Below, piece after piece: positions 43,301 to 51,132 of a stretch of DNA of 64,000 nt; the first letter of the stretch is position 1; the number at the start of each line of letters is the position of its first letter. The notes below the pieces were generated by a model. The model worked only from the letters and a program-made list of their open reading frames with translations. It searched no databases and was not told the DNA's origin. Made by a program: the position numbers and the translations under genes. Source of the stretch: an archaeon (GTDB taxonomy: Archaea; Nanobdellota; Nanobdellia; Pacearchaeales; GW2011-AR1); assembly GCA_021107855.1 (NCBI GenBank), contig JAIORZ010000011.1, positions 263,686 to 327,685 of the forward strand. Direction: 5' to 3'.

Positions 43301-43402
43301 AAGAATAAGGTTCCAAAATATAAAGAACTCGGGGATACGATGAATAGTAGATTTGTAAAACGGCGATTAGACAGGCTCATAAAATCTGTGAAAAAGAGCT
43401 AA
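40331..43402 (+). CDS. PrgI-VirB4 fusion ATPase with C-terminal nuclease-like domain
   Basis: 1023 aa. Residues 1-85 are a PrgI-like two-helix membrane domain. Residues about 110-480 are the CagE/TrbE/VirB4 N-terminal domain. The ATPase core has Walker A SQSGGGKSYF (about 517-526), Walker B ILLIDEAWTLL (about 723) and INQEVEGLL. Residues 870-1023 form an extra domain with PDIVFEIGGKRFAIEIETG (about 943-961), resembling PD-(D/E)XK-type 'PD...EIE' nucleases seen in replication-relaxation proteins. VirB4 powers pilus assembly and DNA transfer. The fused nuclease-like domain is unusual, and its lysine position is Thr. Confidence 0.85.
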   Translation: MYEIPQQLEYKEKIVFGLTFSQLFYALIFFPIIFGIFFKLQANLTVRIFLASIPMLLAVGFMFFDLSDNLKIWYTWLKTRNLDTKEKLEKALALGEVKNNLIFANNKRIAVIKVESINFSIKTQKEKETIGYAFQKLLNSIDFPIQILMATETLNLDSYLGVLEKKMIDNNHKKIFDSYQNHMKNLVEDNSAMNRNFYVVIPETSDIGIQIKLIEDRLHSLNLKTSRMKNDTLEKMHLGVFDKNRFPNLIKNSPDFLMVNKKKAMPKTIINEVEEIILEEIIEELGDLNRAMNECLLEEIDDLTNDYNRNEKFHKIIYAYGYPRSVENGFLDKLVSCSGNFDFSLHINPHQIEQTLIMLNRELQKQRADLYAAKLKNQLSPSLEIKYQDTRAILANLQKGNEKLFDVSLYINCRADSLKELNLLTRKIESELNSLLIIPRKPIFRMLDGFKSCLPLAKNFLDVNRNITTPALSAFFPFTSSFSRFDETGIWLGLDKNNIPIIKDIFNLSNPNGIVLSQSGGGKSYFCKLLITRYLLNGTKVMVIDPQGEYGALVSHFEGQRIDLSRDSKTIINPLDLMGHDYIEKRLSLMDLMKVMLGDLTDIQRAFIDKAINLTYKKKGITNNPDSWNNEPPILGDLMKVFKQMETEASKLEKTTINSLASRLDMYVSGVFGFMNRKTNLDFNNNLVCFDIGNLPSQVKPAIMFLVLDYIYMKMKSDLTRKILLIDEAWTLLSKTEEAGYIFEIVKTCRKFNLGLLLINQEVEGLLDSRAGKSVLANSAYTILMKQKPAVIDSICRTFHLSEGERRHLLTSNIGEGLLMMEDDHSELKVIASPAEHKLITTNPDELNVIKKKKEPQKKVDIGIDPNKRFFHKKGLKKDEIKFLLGEGYQVKKYKSLVTDKMGDFLLQPRHNESLTHLFMVHNISEFLEKNGIETKLYTTKKPDIVFEIGGKRFAIEIETGSMLSRKKALIERVKFLNKNYDKWFFVVTDKNKVPKYKELGDTMNSRFVKRRLDRLIKSVKKS

Positions 43403-43523
43403 AAACGACACCCTGTTTTTCTGGTATAAATATCGTCTTGTCGTCTATAAAATTTGTTAAATATCCAGAAACGCCCGTAGACTTAATATGTATGTATGTG
43501 GATAGGGATCGTGGGGAACTATC

Positions 43524-45881
43524 TCAAAAGAACTTATCCAAAAATTCAAATTCCTTCCCTGAATCTTCATAATTATAGGTATCTTTTGAATTAATTTTCC
43601 ATATATTGGAAAATTCAACTACTATTCCTCCAATAAGAGTTTTGTTTTTTTGTTTTTTAATCCACTCTTGTAATGCTTCCGCTTTCCATTTCGTTTCATT
43701 CTCACTTGCGGTTTTCCCCTTCTTGGTATCAACTATCAAGGTAATTCCATTCTTTAATTTGATAATCCAATCTGGGTAAAATAGTCGTTCCCTATGTTTA
43801 TTATGATCATAGTAAGGTATCGCGAAATAATCACTACCTTCATCTCCATTCTTATGCCACCACTCAACATTATCCTTACCTTCAAGATATTTAATGAATC
43901 TTGTTTCATTTATCTTTCCAAGGTATTCTTTTTGTAAATAAAAGGGCTTCATTGAGCATCTATTTACACCTTTCTTAATTTCCTCGTAATCTTCATTATA
44001 TTCTAAAATCTCATTTGGAATATCCAAGAGTGTAGTTCCTTTGGATCTTGATGCCTTTTGATGAACTTCCTCTTCTCGTATTGGTCTATATTTTAGAAGA
44101 GCATCGCTGATAATTTTAACCAATTCACTATCTAATTTGAGTAAATCCTTAACTATTAACTTGTAATAGTTGTCTCTGTCTTCTTTTGACGCCTTTTTGA
44201 TCCAGACGTTTAATGCAGTTTTTAATTTCCCCCATGATCTTGCAGGTGCAAATCTTCTCTTTTCATCTTCTTGTTTTGCAAGAATATCAAAACATCTCAT
44301 ATTGTATGTCCTAATTAAATCATTCTTTGAAGTTTCTCTGTTTAAATCTGTTCCATGATCAACCAATTCTTGAATAAAATTATCAAAGTTTTCAATTTCT
44401 GCATCAACAATCATATTGTTATCTATATTTAATGAATCAAAAGACAGTCCTTTCTGCTCTAATTTTTTCTTTACTACCGCTGGAGAATCCCCTTTTTCGA
44501 TTTCAAAATGTTTATTCGCAATTTTTTCAAAAATATTTTGGAAGGAATCTCCAAGGTCATTATAATTAGGTCTACTCATGTAAGTGGATTCCAGTTTTAT
44601 TGGAGTAATTCCCTTTTTTCTCTTACTTGTATAGATAAATGGCTTATTTGTACCTAATTTGCCCCAGTTTTCTCTGACCTGATTTCTTTCATAATTGGTA
44701 TAAAGGTATGCTTTGTTTAGTTCTTGCTCTGAATAAAATCTTGCCTCAGGCATTCTTAAAACTCTTCCAACAGTTTGGGTATGAAATACTGGATTTCTTA
44801 TTTCTCTAAACATAACTAAGATGGAGGCTCTAGGGCAATCCCATCCTGTTGCGGCCGCTTGTTTAAATATTAAGAAATCAACTTCTGAATCATTCTCTTC
44901 AATATCTTCTAAATTCTCTTTTGGTCCCGCTAACCAAATAGCAACTTTGTGACCAGGAACCCCCTTCTCTCTTAAGTAGTTCTTCACTAATTCCATTTTT
45001 GTTTGATCTAGGGTTTCCTTTGTGGAAATATCATCATTAGGCAATTGTATTAATGCAAGAGGATTTATGTCTAGTTCAAAATCTTTATATTTTTTCAAAA
45101 GCTCTTCTCTTTTATTGTATGCTAAATCCAAGAGCAATATATCCTGATCAATTTCTTTTTTCTTTACATTCTCTAAATCCTCTTTGGTTTGAGTTATTAT
45201 TTTTTCTTTGATTAATTCTGCTTCAACCACATCCTCTCTTGTTACATTAACGAATCCTTTTGTTTTCATTTGTATTTCTAATGCATTTGGAATTGCTTTC
45301 GGAGTGGCAGTTACTTTAAGAATAATTTTTGGATCAATTAAGTTAATTAACTCATCTGCAAGGTTTGTATCAGTGTCTCTGTGGGCCTCATCAACAATTA
45401 ATATTATTTCTCTTCCATCTTTTTGGGTTTTTTTGATTAATTCATCAAATTGCCCGTCATCTCCTTCGGTATATTCTGTAGGGTTTCTTAGTTTTCTGCC
45501 TTCTTTTGTGGATGATTTCAGTTTCTGCCAATTTATAAAAAAAATATTATTTTTTTCGAGTTTCTTTTTATTCGCCAAATCTATTAAATCCAACAAATTA
45601 AGCTCTCCTGCGCCACCATAGTAATTTAATAATTTATTTTTGCTTTGTAAATAAGAAGGTTCATTAAAACTAAACCACAAAAAACATTTATCTGCATCAA
45701 ATTGAGGATCTCCAGTAAGGTCTCTTAAAAATTGGGCCATCATAATTGTTTTCCCTGATCCGGTGGGAGATTTTAAGATTAACTCTGTTTTTCTGTTGTT
45801 GGATTTCCAAAGCGTAAGAAATTGATTTCTTAATTCTGCAATTGCATTCTCTTGAAATGGTTTGAGTATTATCTTGCTCAT
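43524..45881 (-). CDS. res: type III restriction enzyme, Res subunit
   Basis: 785 aa. Walker A SPTGSGKT (38-45), DEAH in IVDEAHRDTDTN (about 165), KVTATP, and lobe-2 motif AAATGWDCPRA...VGRVLRMPEA. The C-terminal nuclease shows PDWIIKL (about 702) and the D-x-K of IVDTKKGKT (about 715). It translocates and cuts DNA with the Mod subunit when target sites are unmethylated. It overlaps mod by 4 bp. It ends the eight-gene minus-strand run, and a convergent gap of 121 bp separates it from the VirB4 gene. Confidence 0.92.
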   Translation of the reverse strand: MSKIILKPFQENAIAELRNQFLTLWKSNNRKTELILKSPTGSGKTIMMAQFLRDLTGDPQFDADKCFLWFSFNEPSYLQSKNKLLNYYGGAGELNLLDLIDLANKKKLEKNNIFFINWQKLKSSTKEGRKLRNPTEYTEGDDGQFDELIKKTQKDGREIILIVDEAHRDTDTNLADELINLIDPKIILKVTATPKAIPNALEIQMKTKGFVNVTREDVVEAELIKEKIITQTKEDLENVKKKEIDQDILLLDLAYNKREELLKKYKDFELDINPLALIQLPNDDISTKETLDQTKMELVKNYLREKGVPGHKVAIWLAGPKENLEDIEENDSEVDFLIFKQAAATGWDCPRASILVMFREIRNPVFHTQTVGRVLRMPEARFYSEQELNKAYLYTNYERNQVRENWGKLGTNKPFIYTSKRKKGITPIKLESTYMSRPNYNDLGDSFQNIFEKIANKHFEIEKGDSPAVVKKKLEQKGLSFDSLNIDNNMIVDAEIENFDNFIQELVDHGTDLNRETSKNDLIRTYNMRCFDILAKQEDEKRRFAPARSWGKLKTALNVWIKKASKEDRDNYYKLIVKDLLKLDSELVKIISDALLKYRPIREEEVHQKASRSKGTTLLDIPNEILEYNEDYEEIKKGVNRCSMKPFYLQKEYLGKINETRFIKYLEGKDNVEWWHKNGDEGSDYFAIPYYDHNKHRERLFYPDWIIKLKNGITLIVDTKKGKTASENETKWKAEALQEWIKKQKNKTLIGGIVVEFSNIWKINSKDTYNYEDSGKEFEFLDKFF

Positions 45882-47569
45882 AAATTTGCCACCTCTTTAT
45901 AAACATCAATTAGGGGTTCAGGGATATCTTTAACTTTAATTTTTTTGTATTCTGCAAATTCATTTACATATTCATTCTTTCCCCAACTAAAAATATAGAG
46001 GTTTATTTTTTTACCCATCTTGTCTAATTTCTCAACTAACTTTTGTAGCTTACCCTTATCCTCTTTAAAATATATTGCGGTAACCTCTTTCTCATTTGAA
46101 AAAATCTGCCACCAATCATCCCTTTCAACTTCTTCAAAAGTTTCCTCTCTAACTGCAATCATCTCTCCGGCCCTACGGGTTAATTCAAGTTTATCTTGAT
46201 CTGTTGCATTATCAAGGTTTTCTGTTTCTACAAAATTGGTTTTATAATATCTAAGATTCCCTCCAAACCCCTCAATCTTATTTTTATTATTGTCAGAGTA
46301 GCCTTTTATGACCTTTTTCAAACGGGGATAGCAAATATTCTCTGCAATTTTATTACCCTGATTATTATTGTCTTCGTTGTTGGTACATAGAATAAATTTT
46401 CTATTTCCACCATCTTCTTTGTTGAGGTCCATTACGGCATGCCCGGTTGTCCCACTTCCTGCAAAAAAGTCCAGGACAGTAATATTATCCTTGCCATTCC
46501 CACTAGATATATCAAGAAGTTTTTTTATTAATTTCGTAGGTTTTGGAAACTTAAAAACATTGTCCCCTAAAATCGAGTTAATTTCTTTAGTCCCATCTTG
46601 GGTATATACGTCATCAATTATAGAAAATGGCTTTGTTCTTCTGGTTACTCCAGTCTCATCTTTTAAATACTGTTTGAATCTTATGGACCACTTAGCAGAT
46701 TTATTTTTTTTAAAGTCTAATTCTCCCTTTTCGAGCGCATTCTCTACCCTTTCCTTGCCCCATACCCACTGTCTTTTTGGCATGATTTCTGAGCCGTCAG
46801 GTGCTTGAACTGGATAAACTAGATTTGGACGGGGGTCCATAGACTTGCCTGCTTCTAGTGGCTGTGTCCTATAGCCACCTCTTAGCTCATAATTTTCATC
46901 TTTATTCTTAAAATATTTATCAATAAATTCAGGGCTTGTTTTAATGCTAAATTCTTGGAGGGACTTTTTGTCTTTTGCATATACAAAAATGTATTCATGT
47001 ATTGCGGCGTGATATTTTTCTTTTGCTCCCTGATATCTTTTTTTCCAAACAATTGAATCTACAAAATTATCTTCTCCGAAGATTTCATCACATAAAAGCT
47101 TTAATTGAGCAAATTCATGATCATCTATACTAATAAAAATTACTCCTGTTTTTCGAAGTAATCTTTTCCCAAGTTTCAATCTTTTTTCTATAAAATTTAA
47201 CCATTTACTGTGTCTCCAACGATCTTCCGCGTCAATCCATATATCATTATATTTCCACTCCTTAGAATTTCCAGTATTATATGGGGGATCAATATAAATC
47301 ACGTCAATTTTTTCTTTATGAGTATAACTTAAGGCAGAAAGAGAGTGGTAATTATCTCCCTCAATTATGAAGTTATTGGGTTCATCCACTTCTCCTTTTA
47401 TTTTTCTTTTCTTATCCTCACTAAAAATAGGTAAATTTTTTCTACAATCCAAAACAACTTTTTCTGGCTCCTTTTCGGCATCCCAAACCAGGCCATACTT
47501 TTTCCTCTGTTTTAATTTTTCTATTTCTCTTATTAGATCTTCTTTAGATGCTTTGTCATAATCTTTCAT
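45878..47569 (-). CDS. mod: type III modification methyltransferase, Mod subunit
   Basis: 563 aa. Motif IV IDPPYNTG (about 93-100) precedes SAM motif I DFFAGSGTTGHAVMDLN (about 368-384); the first 30 residues are a Lys-rich helix. The N6-adenine beta class and length fit type III Mod. The central region (about 190-330) would carry target recognition. It overlaps the EVE gene upstream and res downstream by 4 bp each. Confidence 0.93.
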   Translation of the reverse strand: MKDYDKASKEDLIREIEKLKQRKKYGLVWDAEKEPEKVVLDCRKNLPIFSEDKKRKIKGEVDEPNNFIIEGDNYHSLSALSYTHKEKIDVIYIDPPYNTGNSKEWKYNDIWIDAEDRWRHSKWLNFIEKRLKLGKRLLRKTGVIFISIDDHEFAQLKLLCDEIFGEDNFVDSIVWKKRYQGAKEKYHAAIHEYIFVYAKDKKSLQEFSIKTSPEFIDKYFKNKDENYELRGGYRTQPLEAGKSMDPRPNLVYPVQAPDGSEIMPKRQWVWGKERVENALEKGELDFKKNKSAKWSIRFKQYLKDETGVTRRTKPFSIIDDVYTQDGTKEINSILGDNVFKFPKPTKLIKKLLDISSGNGKDNITVLDFFAGSGTTGHAVMDLNKEDGGNRKFILCTNNEDNNNQGNKIAENICYPRLKKVIKGYSDNNKNKIEGFGGNLRYYKTNFVETENLDNATDQDKLELTRRAGEMIAVREETFEEVERDDWWQIFSNEKEVTAIYFKEDKGKLQKLVEKLDKMGKKINLYIFSWGKNEYVNEFAEYKKIKVKDIPEPLIDVYKEVANL

Positions 47570-47973
47570 TTTTTCTCCGAGCGTTTTTTTAATAAATTAT
47601 AATCTTTTTTAGTTATTTCTACACCAGATTTTCCCATTAATACGCCCCCCCAACTTTTTTTATCTTTAAATATTGAAATTCTGTCTACCAAATCCCTCGT
47701 AAACTCAAGAGGTTTATCTGGGAGATTGCTTTCGCTTAGTTTTACTTTAAATCCGTAATATCTCCCTTCAAATTTTAAATTAGAATCGATATTAATATCT
47801 GTAATTTTAAAAAATCCGACTATTTTCTTTGGAATAAGGTATAGTGCCACCAAATCCCCTTCCCTTATTTTTTTTGCGATTTTTGTAGATTTATCACTAA
47901 ATCCATAAATTTCATGTTTGATTATAGTTGGGAATGTGTCTTTACTCGCAATTAGAATCCAAAATTTATTCAT
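47566..47973 (-). CDS. EVE-domain protein (PUA-like modified-base reader)
   Basis: 135 aa. WILIASKDTF at the start, a YGF motif, REGDLVALYLIP and IVGFFKITDI match the EVE/PUA-like fold that flips out and binds modified bases such as 5-methylcytosine. EVE genes commonly sit beside restriction systems. It is translated between DUF2779 and Mod with 4-bp overlaps, so it probably works with this RM operon. The base it reads is unknown. Confidence 0.72.
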   Translation of the reverse strand: MNKFWILIASKDTFPTIIKHEIYGFSDKSTKIAKKIREGDLVALYLIPKKIVGFFKITDINIDSNLKFEGRYYGFKVKLSESNLPDKPLEFTRDLVDRISIFKDKKSWGGVLMGKSGVEITKKDYNLLKKRSEKK

Positions 47974-49442
47974 TTTATTTTATTTTTTAGCCCTTTAATT
48001 ATTTCAACTTCTGCGAGTGTATCAAGCTCACAATATCTTTCCAGAGCTCTCCTCGCTTTTAACCTTTCTGCTTCCTCAACATCACCGTAAGTCATTCTTT
48101 CATATTTCAAACTAGCCAAGGCGCCATCCTTAATATCCATCTTGTCATAACTTAGATCACTCAAAACGGGTAAAACATATTTTATCGAAGTAGACCCTTC
48201 CTGCTTAGGATCATAATAACTGAAGTCCTTGAATACATCCCAAAGGTCTTTTATCCTTGTAAAAATATTCTCATCATACCACTCTCTAAACTCTGGCAAG
48301 GCCCCAGAGCATTCATTCATAACACCCTTCTCAAATCCCTGATTATAAACCAAAATACTTCCCTTTTCTCCAAGGTTATCTTTTAGAGATTGCATAAATT
48401 TAGGCCGTGGGTCACTCATCCCCTCAGCCAAAAACGAAACATGCCTCAACTCTCCACTTTCCTCCTCCTGAACATGCAACGAAAACTGAAACGGAATTCT
48501 TTGATAGGGTCTCATTCCATCAAATTTCGGAATCGCCGGATTAATCGTTTCAAAATCTAAATAATAAACAGGATACTTCAAACTCTCAAGAAAATTCTTA
48601 ACCTGCAACTTATTAATATGCTTTCCGCCATCAAACGCCAATCGACGCTGTATTTGTTGTTTATCATTCAATTTCACATTCTCAGGAACATCATTCAACT
48701 TAACAATTCCAGAATCATATAACTCAAAAGTCTTCTTCTTCAACATCCTATAAAAATCAAACACACTGTCTTCAGGCACATCTTTCCAACATTCATCCTT
48801 TATAGGACAATCATAAGGATTTGAACAATTAAACCCAATTTTACAATTAGGCTCCTCCCTGGAATTAATAATTTTAGACATTTCCTCAATCCTAAATTCA
48901 AGCCCTTCAGAAAATTCCTCGACCTTTTCACTAATTTCCGTCTGCACAAACAACTCCGAAGGCTCAATCTCCCCATCACGAACATACTGATTATTAATAT
49001 GCATCAAAAAACATTTCCGAATCTTCAGCCCAGCTTTCTCATAGACATACTTCTGAAAAGCGACGTCATGCAGATTCGTCTCCTTGACCCTAGTCGCACT
49101 CTTAACCTCAACGATATCCCACTCATCCTCACCAACCGGCACCAAAACATCCGCCCTAGAATACAAACTATCAATCATAAAAGCTGGCTCAAATAAAGGA
49201 ATTCTTTTACTAATTAATTTTTTAGTATTTCTTAAATTTTCCATAAAATTATCGTCAGGGATATCCTGCCCCTCGGGAAAAACTTTCGTCGCCAACTCTC
49301 CAAGAATATGCCCATCAGAAAATTTCTTTAATGTAATCTCGTCATGCTCTGGAAGTCTTTGTTTGTCATTTTTTGTTACCCATAGAAGTTTTGGGCATTG
49401 TAGACCTAGAAGGTAGTTGGATTTTGTTAGGAGTTTTGCCAT
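47970..49442 (-). CDS. DUF2779 protein with Cas4-like and RNase H-like domains
   Basis: 490 aa from the ATG at 49442. An N-terminal PD-(D/E)XK domain has DVLVPVGEDEWDIVEVKSATRVKE, and cysteines at CPKLLW (residue about 17) plus CKIGFNCSNPYDCPIKDECW (C at about 203-221) probably hold an Fe-S cluster, as in Cas4. The C-terminal DUF2779 domain has YYLDFETINPAIPKF and a YCELDTLAEVE segment, i.e. an RNase H-like exonuclease active site. No cas genes or CRISPR array are present, so a CRISPR role is unlikely. It heads the EVE-Mod-Res series. Confidence 0.75.
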   Translation of the reverse strand: MAKLLTKSNYLLGLQCPKLLWVTKNDKQRLPEHDEITLKKFSDGHILGELATKVFPEGQDIPDDNFMENLRNTKKLISKRIPLFEPAFMIDSLYSRADVLVPVGEDEWDIVEVKSATRVKETNLHDVAFQKYVYEKAGLKIRKCFLMHINNQYVRDGEIEPSELFVQTEISEKVEEFSEGLEFRIEEMSKIINSREEPNCKIGFNCSNPYDCPIKDECWKDVPEDSVFDFYRMLKKKTFELYDSGIVKLNDVPENVKLNDKQQIQRRLAFDGGKHINKLQVKNFLESLKYPVYYLDFETINPAIPKFDGMRPYQRIPFQFSLHVQEEESGELRHVSFLAEGMSDPRPKFMQSLKDNLGEKGSILVYNQGFEKGVMNECSGALPEFREWYDENIFTRIKDLWDVFKDFSYYDPKQEGSTSIKYVLPVLSDLSYDKMDIKDGALASLKYERMTYGDVEEAERLKARRALERYCELDTLAEVEIIKGLKNKIK

Positions 49443-49477
49443 AATTATCGCAAGGAGCAAGAGCTTATAAAATTACT

Positions 49478-49888
49478 CTAACTTTCTCCAAAAATCCTAT
49501 TCAGTTTATCTTCAAGCTCTCTATCCCCATCAAACTCAAAAACCTCATCCGCAATTCCTTTCAATAAAAATCCCCTACAATCTTCTTTCGAAGCAACAAT
49601 CAACTTCTTCCCAAGTCCCTTCATATAACCACTCTCAATCAAGAGCCCCTCACCCTTCTCCGCACTCTCCAATACAACCAAGATAACATCGGATTTCTTC
49701 ATCTCAATCCTAGCCCTCTCCATAACTTCCTCAGGTTTCATTTCCCCAGGCTTCCAGTCCTGTACATCTCTAATAAAAATAAAGCTCTTATGCCCAAGTT
49801 TTTCAATTATTTTAGATATCTTCTCAAGCCTCAACCTAAGTTTCTCAACATTCGTCCCGCTCAACTTATACGCTACATAAATTCTCAT
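49478..49888 (-). CDS. nucleoside 2-deoxyribosyltransferase-like protein
   Basis: 136 aa. The Rossmann-like fold opens with RIYVAYKLSG; SDVILVVLESAEKGEGLLIESGYMKGLGKKLIV carries the Glu expected as nucleophile (ESGY). The family cleaves or transfers deoxyribose on nucleosides or nucleotides (NDT, DNPH1, DUF4406). It overlaps the B12-radical SAM gene by 4 bp. It may generate or recycle a modified base. Substrate unknown. Confidence 0.65.
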   Translation of the reverse strand: MRIYVAYKLSGTNVEKLRLRLEKISKIIEKLGHKSFIFIRDVQDWKPGEMKPEEVMERARIEMKKSDVILVVLESAEKGEGLLIESGYMKGLGKKLIVASKEDCRGFLLKGIADEVFEFDGDRELEDKLNRIFGES

Positions 49889-51132
49889 CCTTTTCTCCTA
49901 CTAAATCTACGGTAAGCACTAATTATATATTCATCTAATTTTTCTGGCGACACACCATTCAAAGACGAATTATTCATAACATGATATTTCACATAGGGAG
50001 CATCTATTTTCGACTGAGCATAATCGTCTAACTCTTCTCTAGAATATCCAGCTTCTTCAAGATTTTTATACAACCGAGTCCCAGGGAAAGCTCGAACAAC
50101 CATAAATCTCGCATCGTCTGGATTAAGATCCATAGCAAAATCAATAGTATCCTCAATCTCTTTTTCAGTTTCATTAGGATGTCCAACGGTGAAAAATGCT
50201 TTGGTCTCAACCCCCAATTTACGACACGAATCGAAAATAGATTTAGTTTTCTTAATATCAGAACTTTTTCCAATGTACTCCAAAACACTAGGTGTTGCGG
50301 ACTCAACCCCAATAGCGATTCTATAACATCCAGAATCTTTCATTCTGCTCAAGAGATTTTCATCCAAATTTTCAATCCTACAAAGTGCCCTCCAAGAAGG
50401 ATTCGCATCACTCTGACTCAATGCTTCCGTAAAAGAGATTACTCTATCTTTACTGAAATTAAATAAATCGTCAGTAAAATGGATACTTTTAACTCCCTTG
50501 GTAGATAAATTTTCAATTTCCCCAACAACATTCTCAATTGACCTTGCACGCATTTTTCTTCCGCCAATTGTAGGGACAGAACAATAAACACAATTAAAAG
50601 AGCACCCTCTAGAGGAATTTATCGACGCTTCTCTCTCCCCGTTGTCTGAAGAGTAGGGATCATTTACAAAAAACTTACGATTAACATATGGTAATGAATC
50701 AAGGTTTTGCACAAGTCCCGCATTTATGATCCCCATAGGTCTCTCTCTTAAAATCTTTGGAAATATTTTATCAGCCTCTCCTTTAACAACTGTATAACTC
50801 CCCTGCAATTCCTCTCCCCTAAGTGTGGCATGAGGTCCCCCAACCAATTTATAATTCCCAGAAGAATTTTCCAAAATATCCAAGGCAAGCCGATGATTAG
50901 TAGAAAAAATATTTATCCCAACGATATCCGGATTCAAATTGTCAATTCTTTTTACAACTTCACTAGGACTCAACTTCTCAGCCTCCGCATCAACAATTTC
51001 AACATCATACCCTTCTCTCGAAGCAACCGTCGCTAAATATCCAAGACCAAGAGGAGCTGTAGTAAAATAATTTGGCTTATTTTTTTCCGAATACTCTTGC
51101 ATTGGGCTATTAATTAAAACGAGATCTTTCAT
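49885..51132 (-). CDS. B12-binding domain radical SAM enzyme
   Basis: 415 aa. The N-terminal cobalamin-type domain has PLGLGYLATVASREGYDVEIVDAE and DIVGINIFS...LVGGPHATLRGEE. The radical SAM barrel has the CxxxCxxC of SSRGCSFNCVYCSVPTIGG (Cys at about 178, 182, 185), then a FTVGHPNET loop typical of BchE-like members. Such enzymes methylate, cyclise or rearrange unreactive carbons. It lies within the four-gene overlap series, so it likely acts on the same pathway as the TyrRS-like protein. Confidence 0.87.
   Translation of the reverse strand: MKDLVLINSPMQEYSEKNKPNYFTTAPLGLGYLATVASREGYDVEIVDAEAEKLSPSEVVKRIDNLNPDIVGINIFSTNHRLALDILENSSGNYKLVGGPHATLRGEELQGSYTVVKGEADKIFPKILRERPMGIINAGLVQNLDSLPYVNRKFFVNDPYSSDNGEREASINSSRGCSFNCVYCSVPTIGGRKMRARSIENVVGEIENLSTKGVKSIHFTDDLFNFSKDRVISFTEALSQSDANPSWRALCRIENLDENLLSRMKDSGCYRIAIGVESATPSVLEYIGKSSDIKKTKSIFDSCRKLGVETKAFFTVGHPNETEKEIEDTIDFAMDLNPDDARFMVVRAFPGTRLYKNLEEAGYSREELDDYAQSKIDAPYVKYHVMNNSSLNGVSPEKLDEYIISAYRRFSRRKG

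Noticed and set aside
38662-43402. Complete conjugative element
   Set aside because: No relaxase, VirD4 coupling protein or VirB8/B9/B10-type gene is visible, so only a minimal transfer or import module can be claimed.
43403-43523. Imperfect inverted repeat between the convergent VirB4 and Res genes
   Set aside because: The GTTTTTCTGG/CCAGAAAC arms are short and have gaps; kept as a possible weak terminator only.
47970-49442. Cas4-like DUF2779 protein as a sign of a CRISPR locus
   Set aside because: No repeat-spacer array and no cas1, cas2 or effector gene were seen anywhere in the window.
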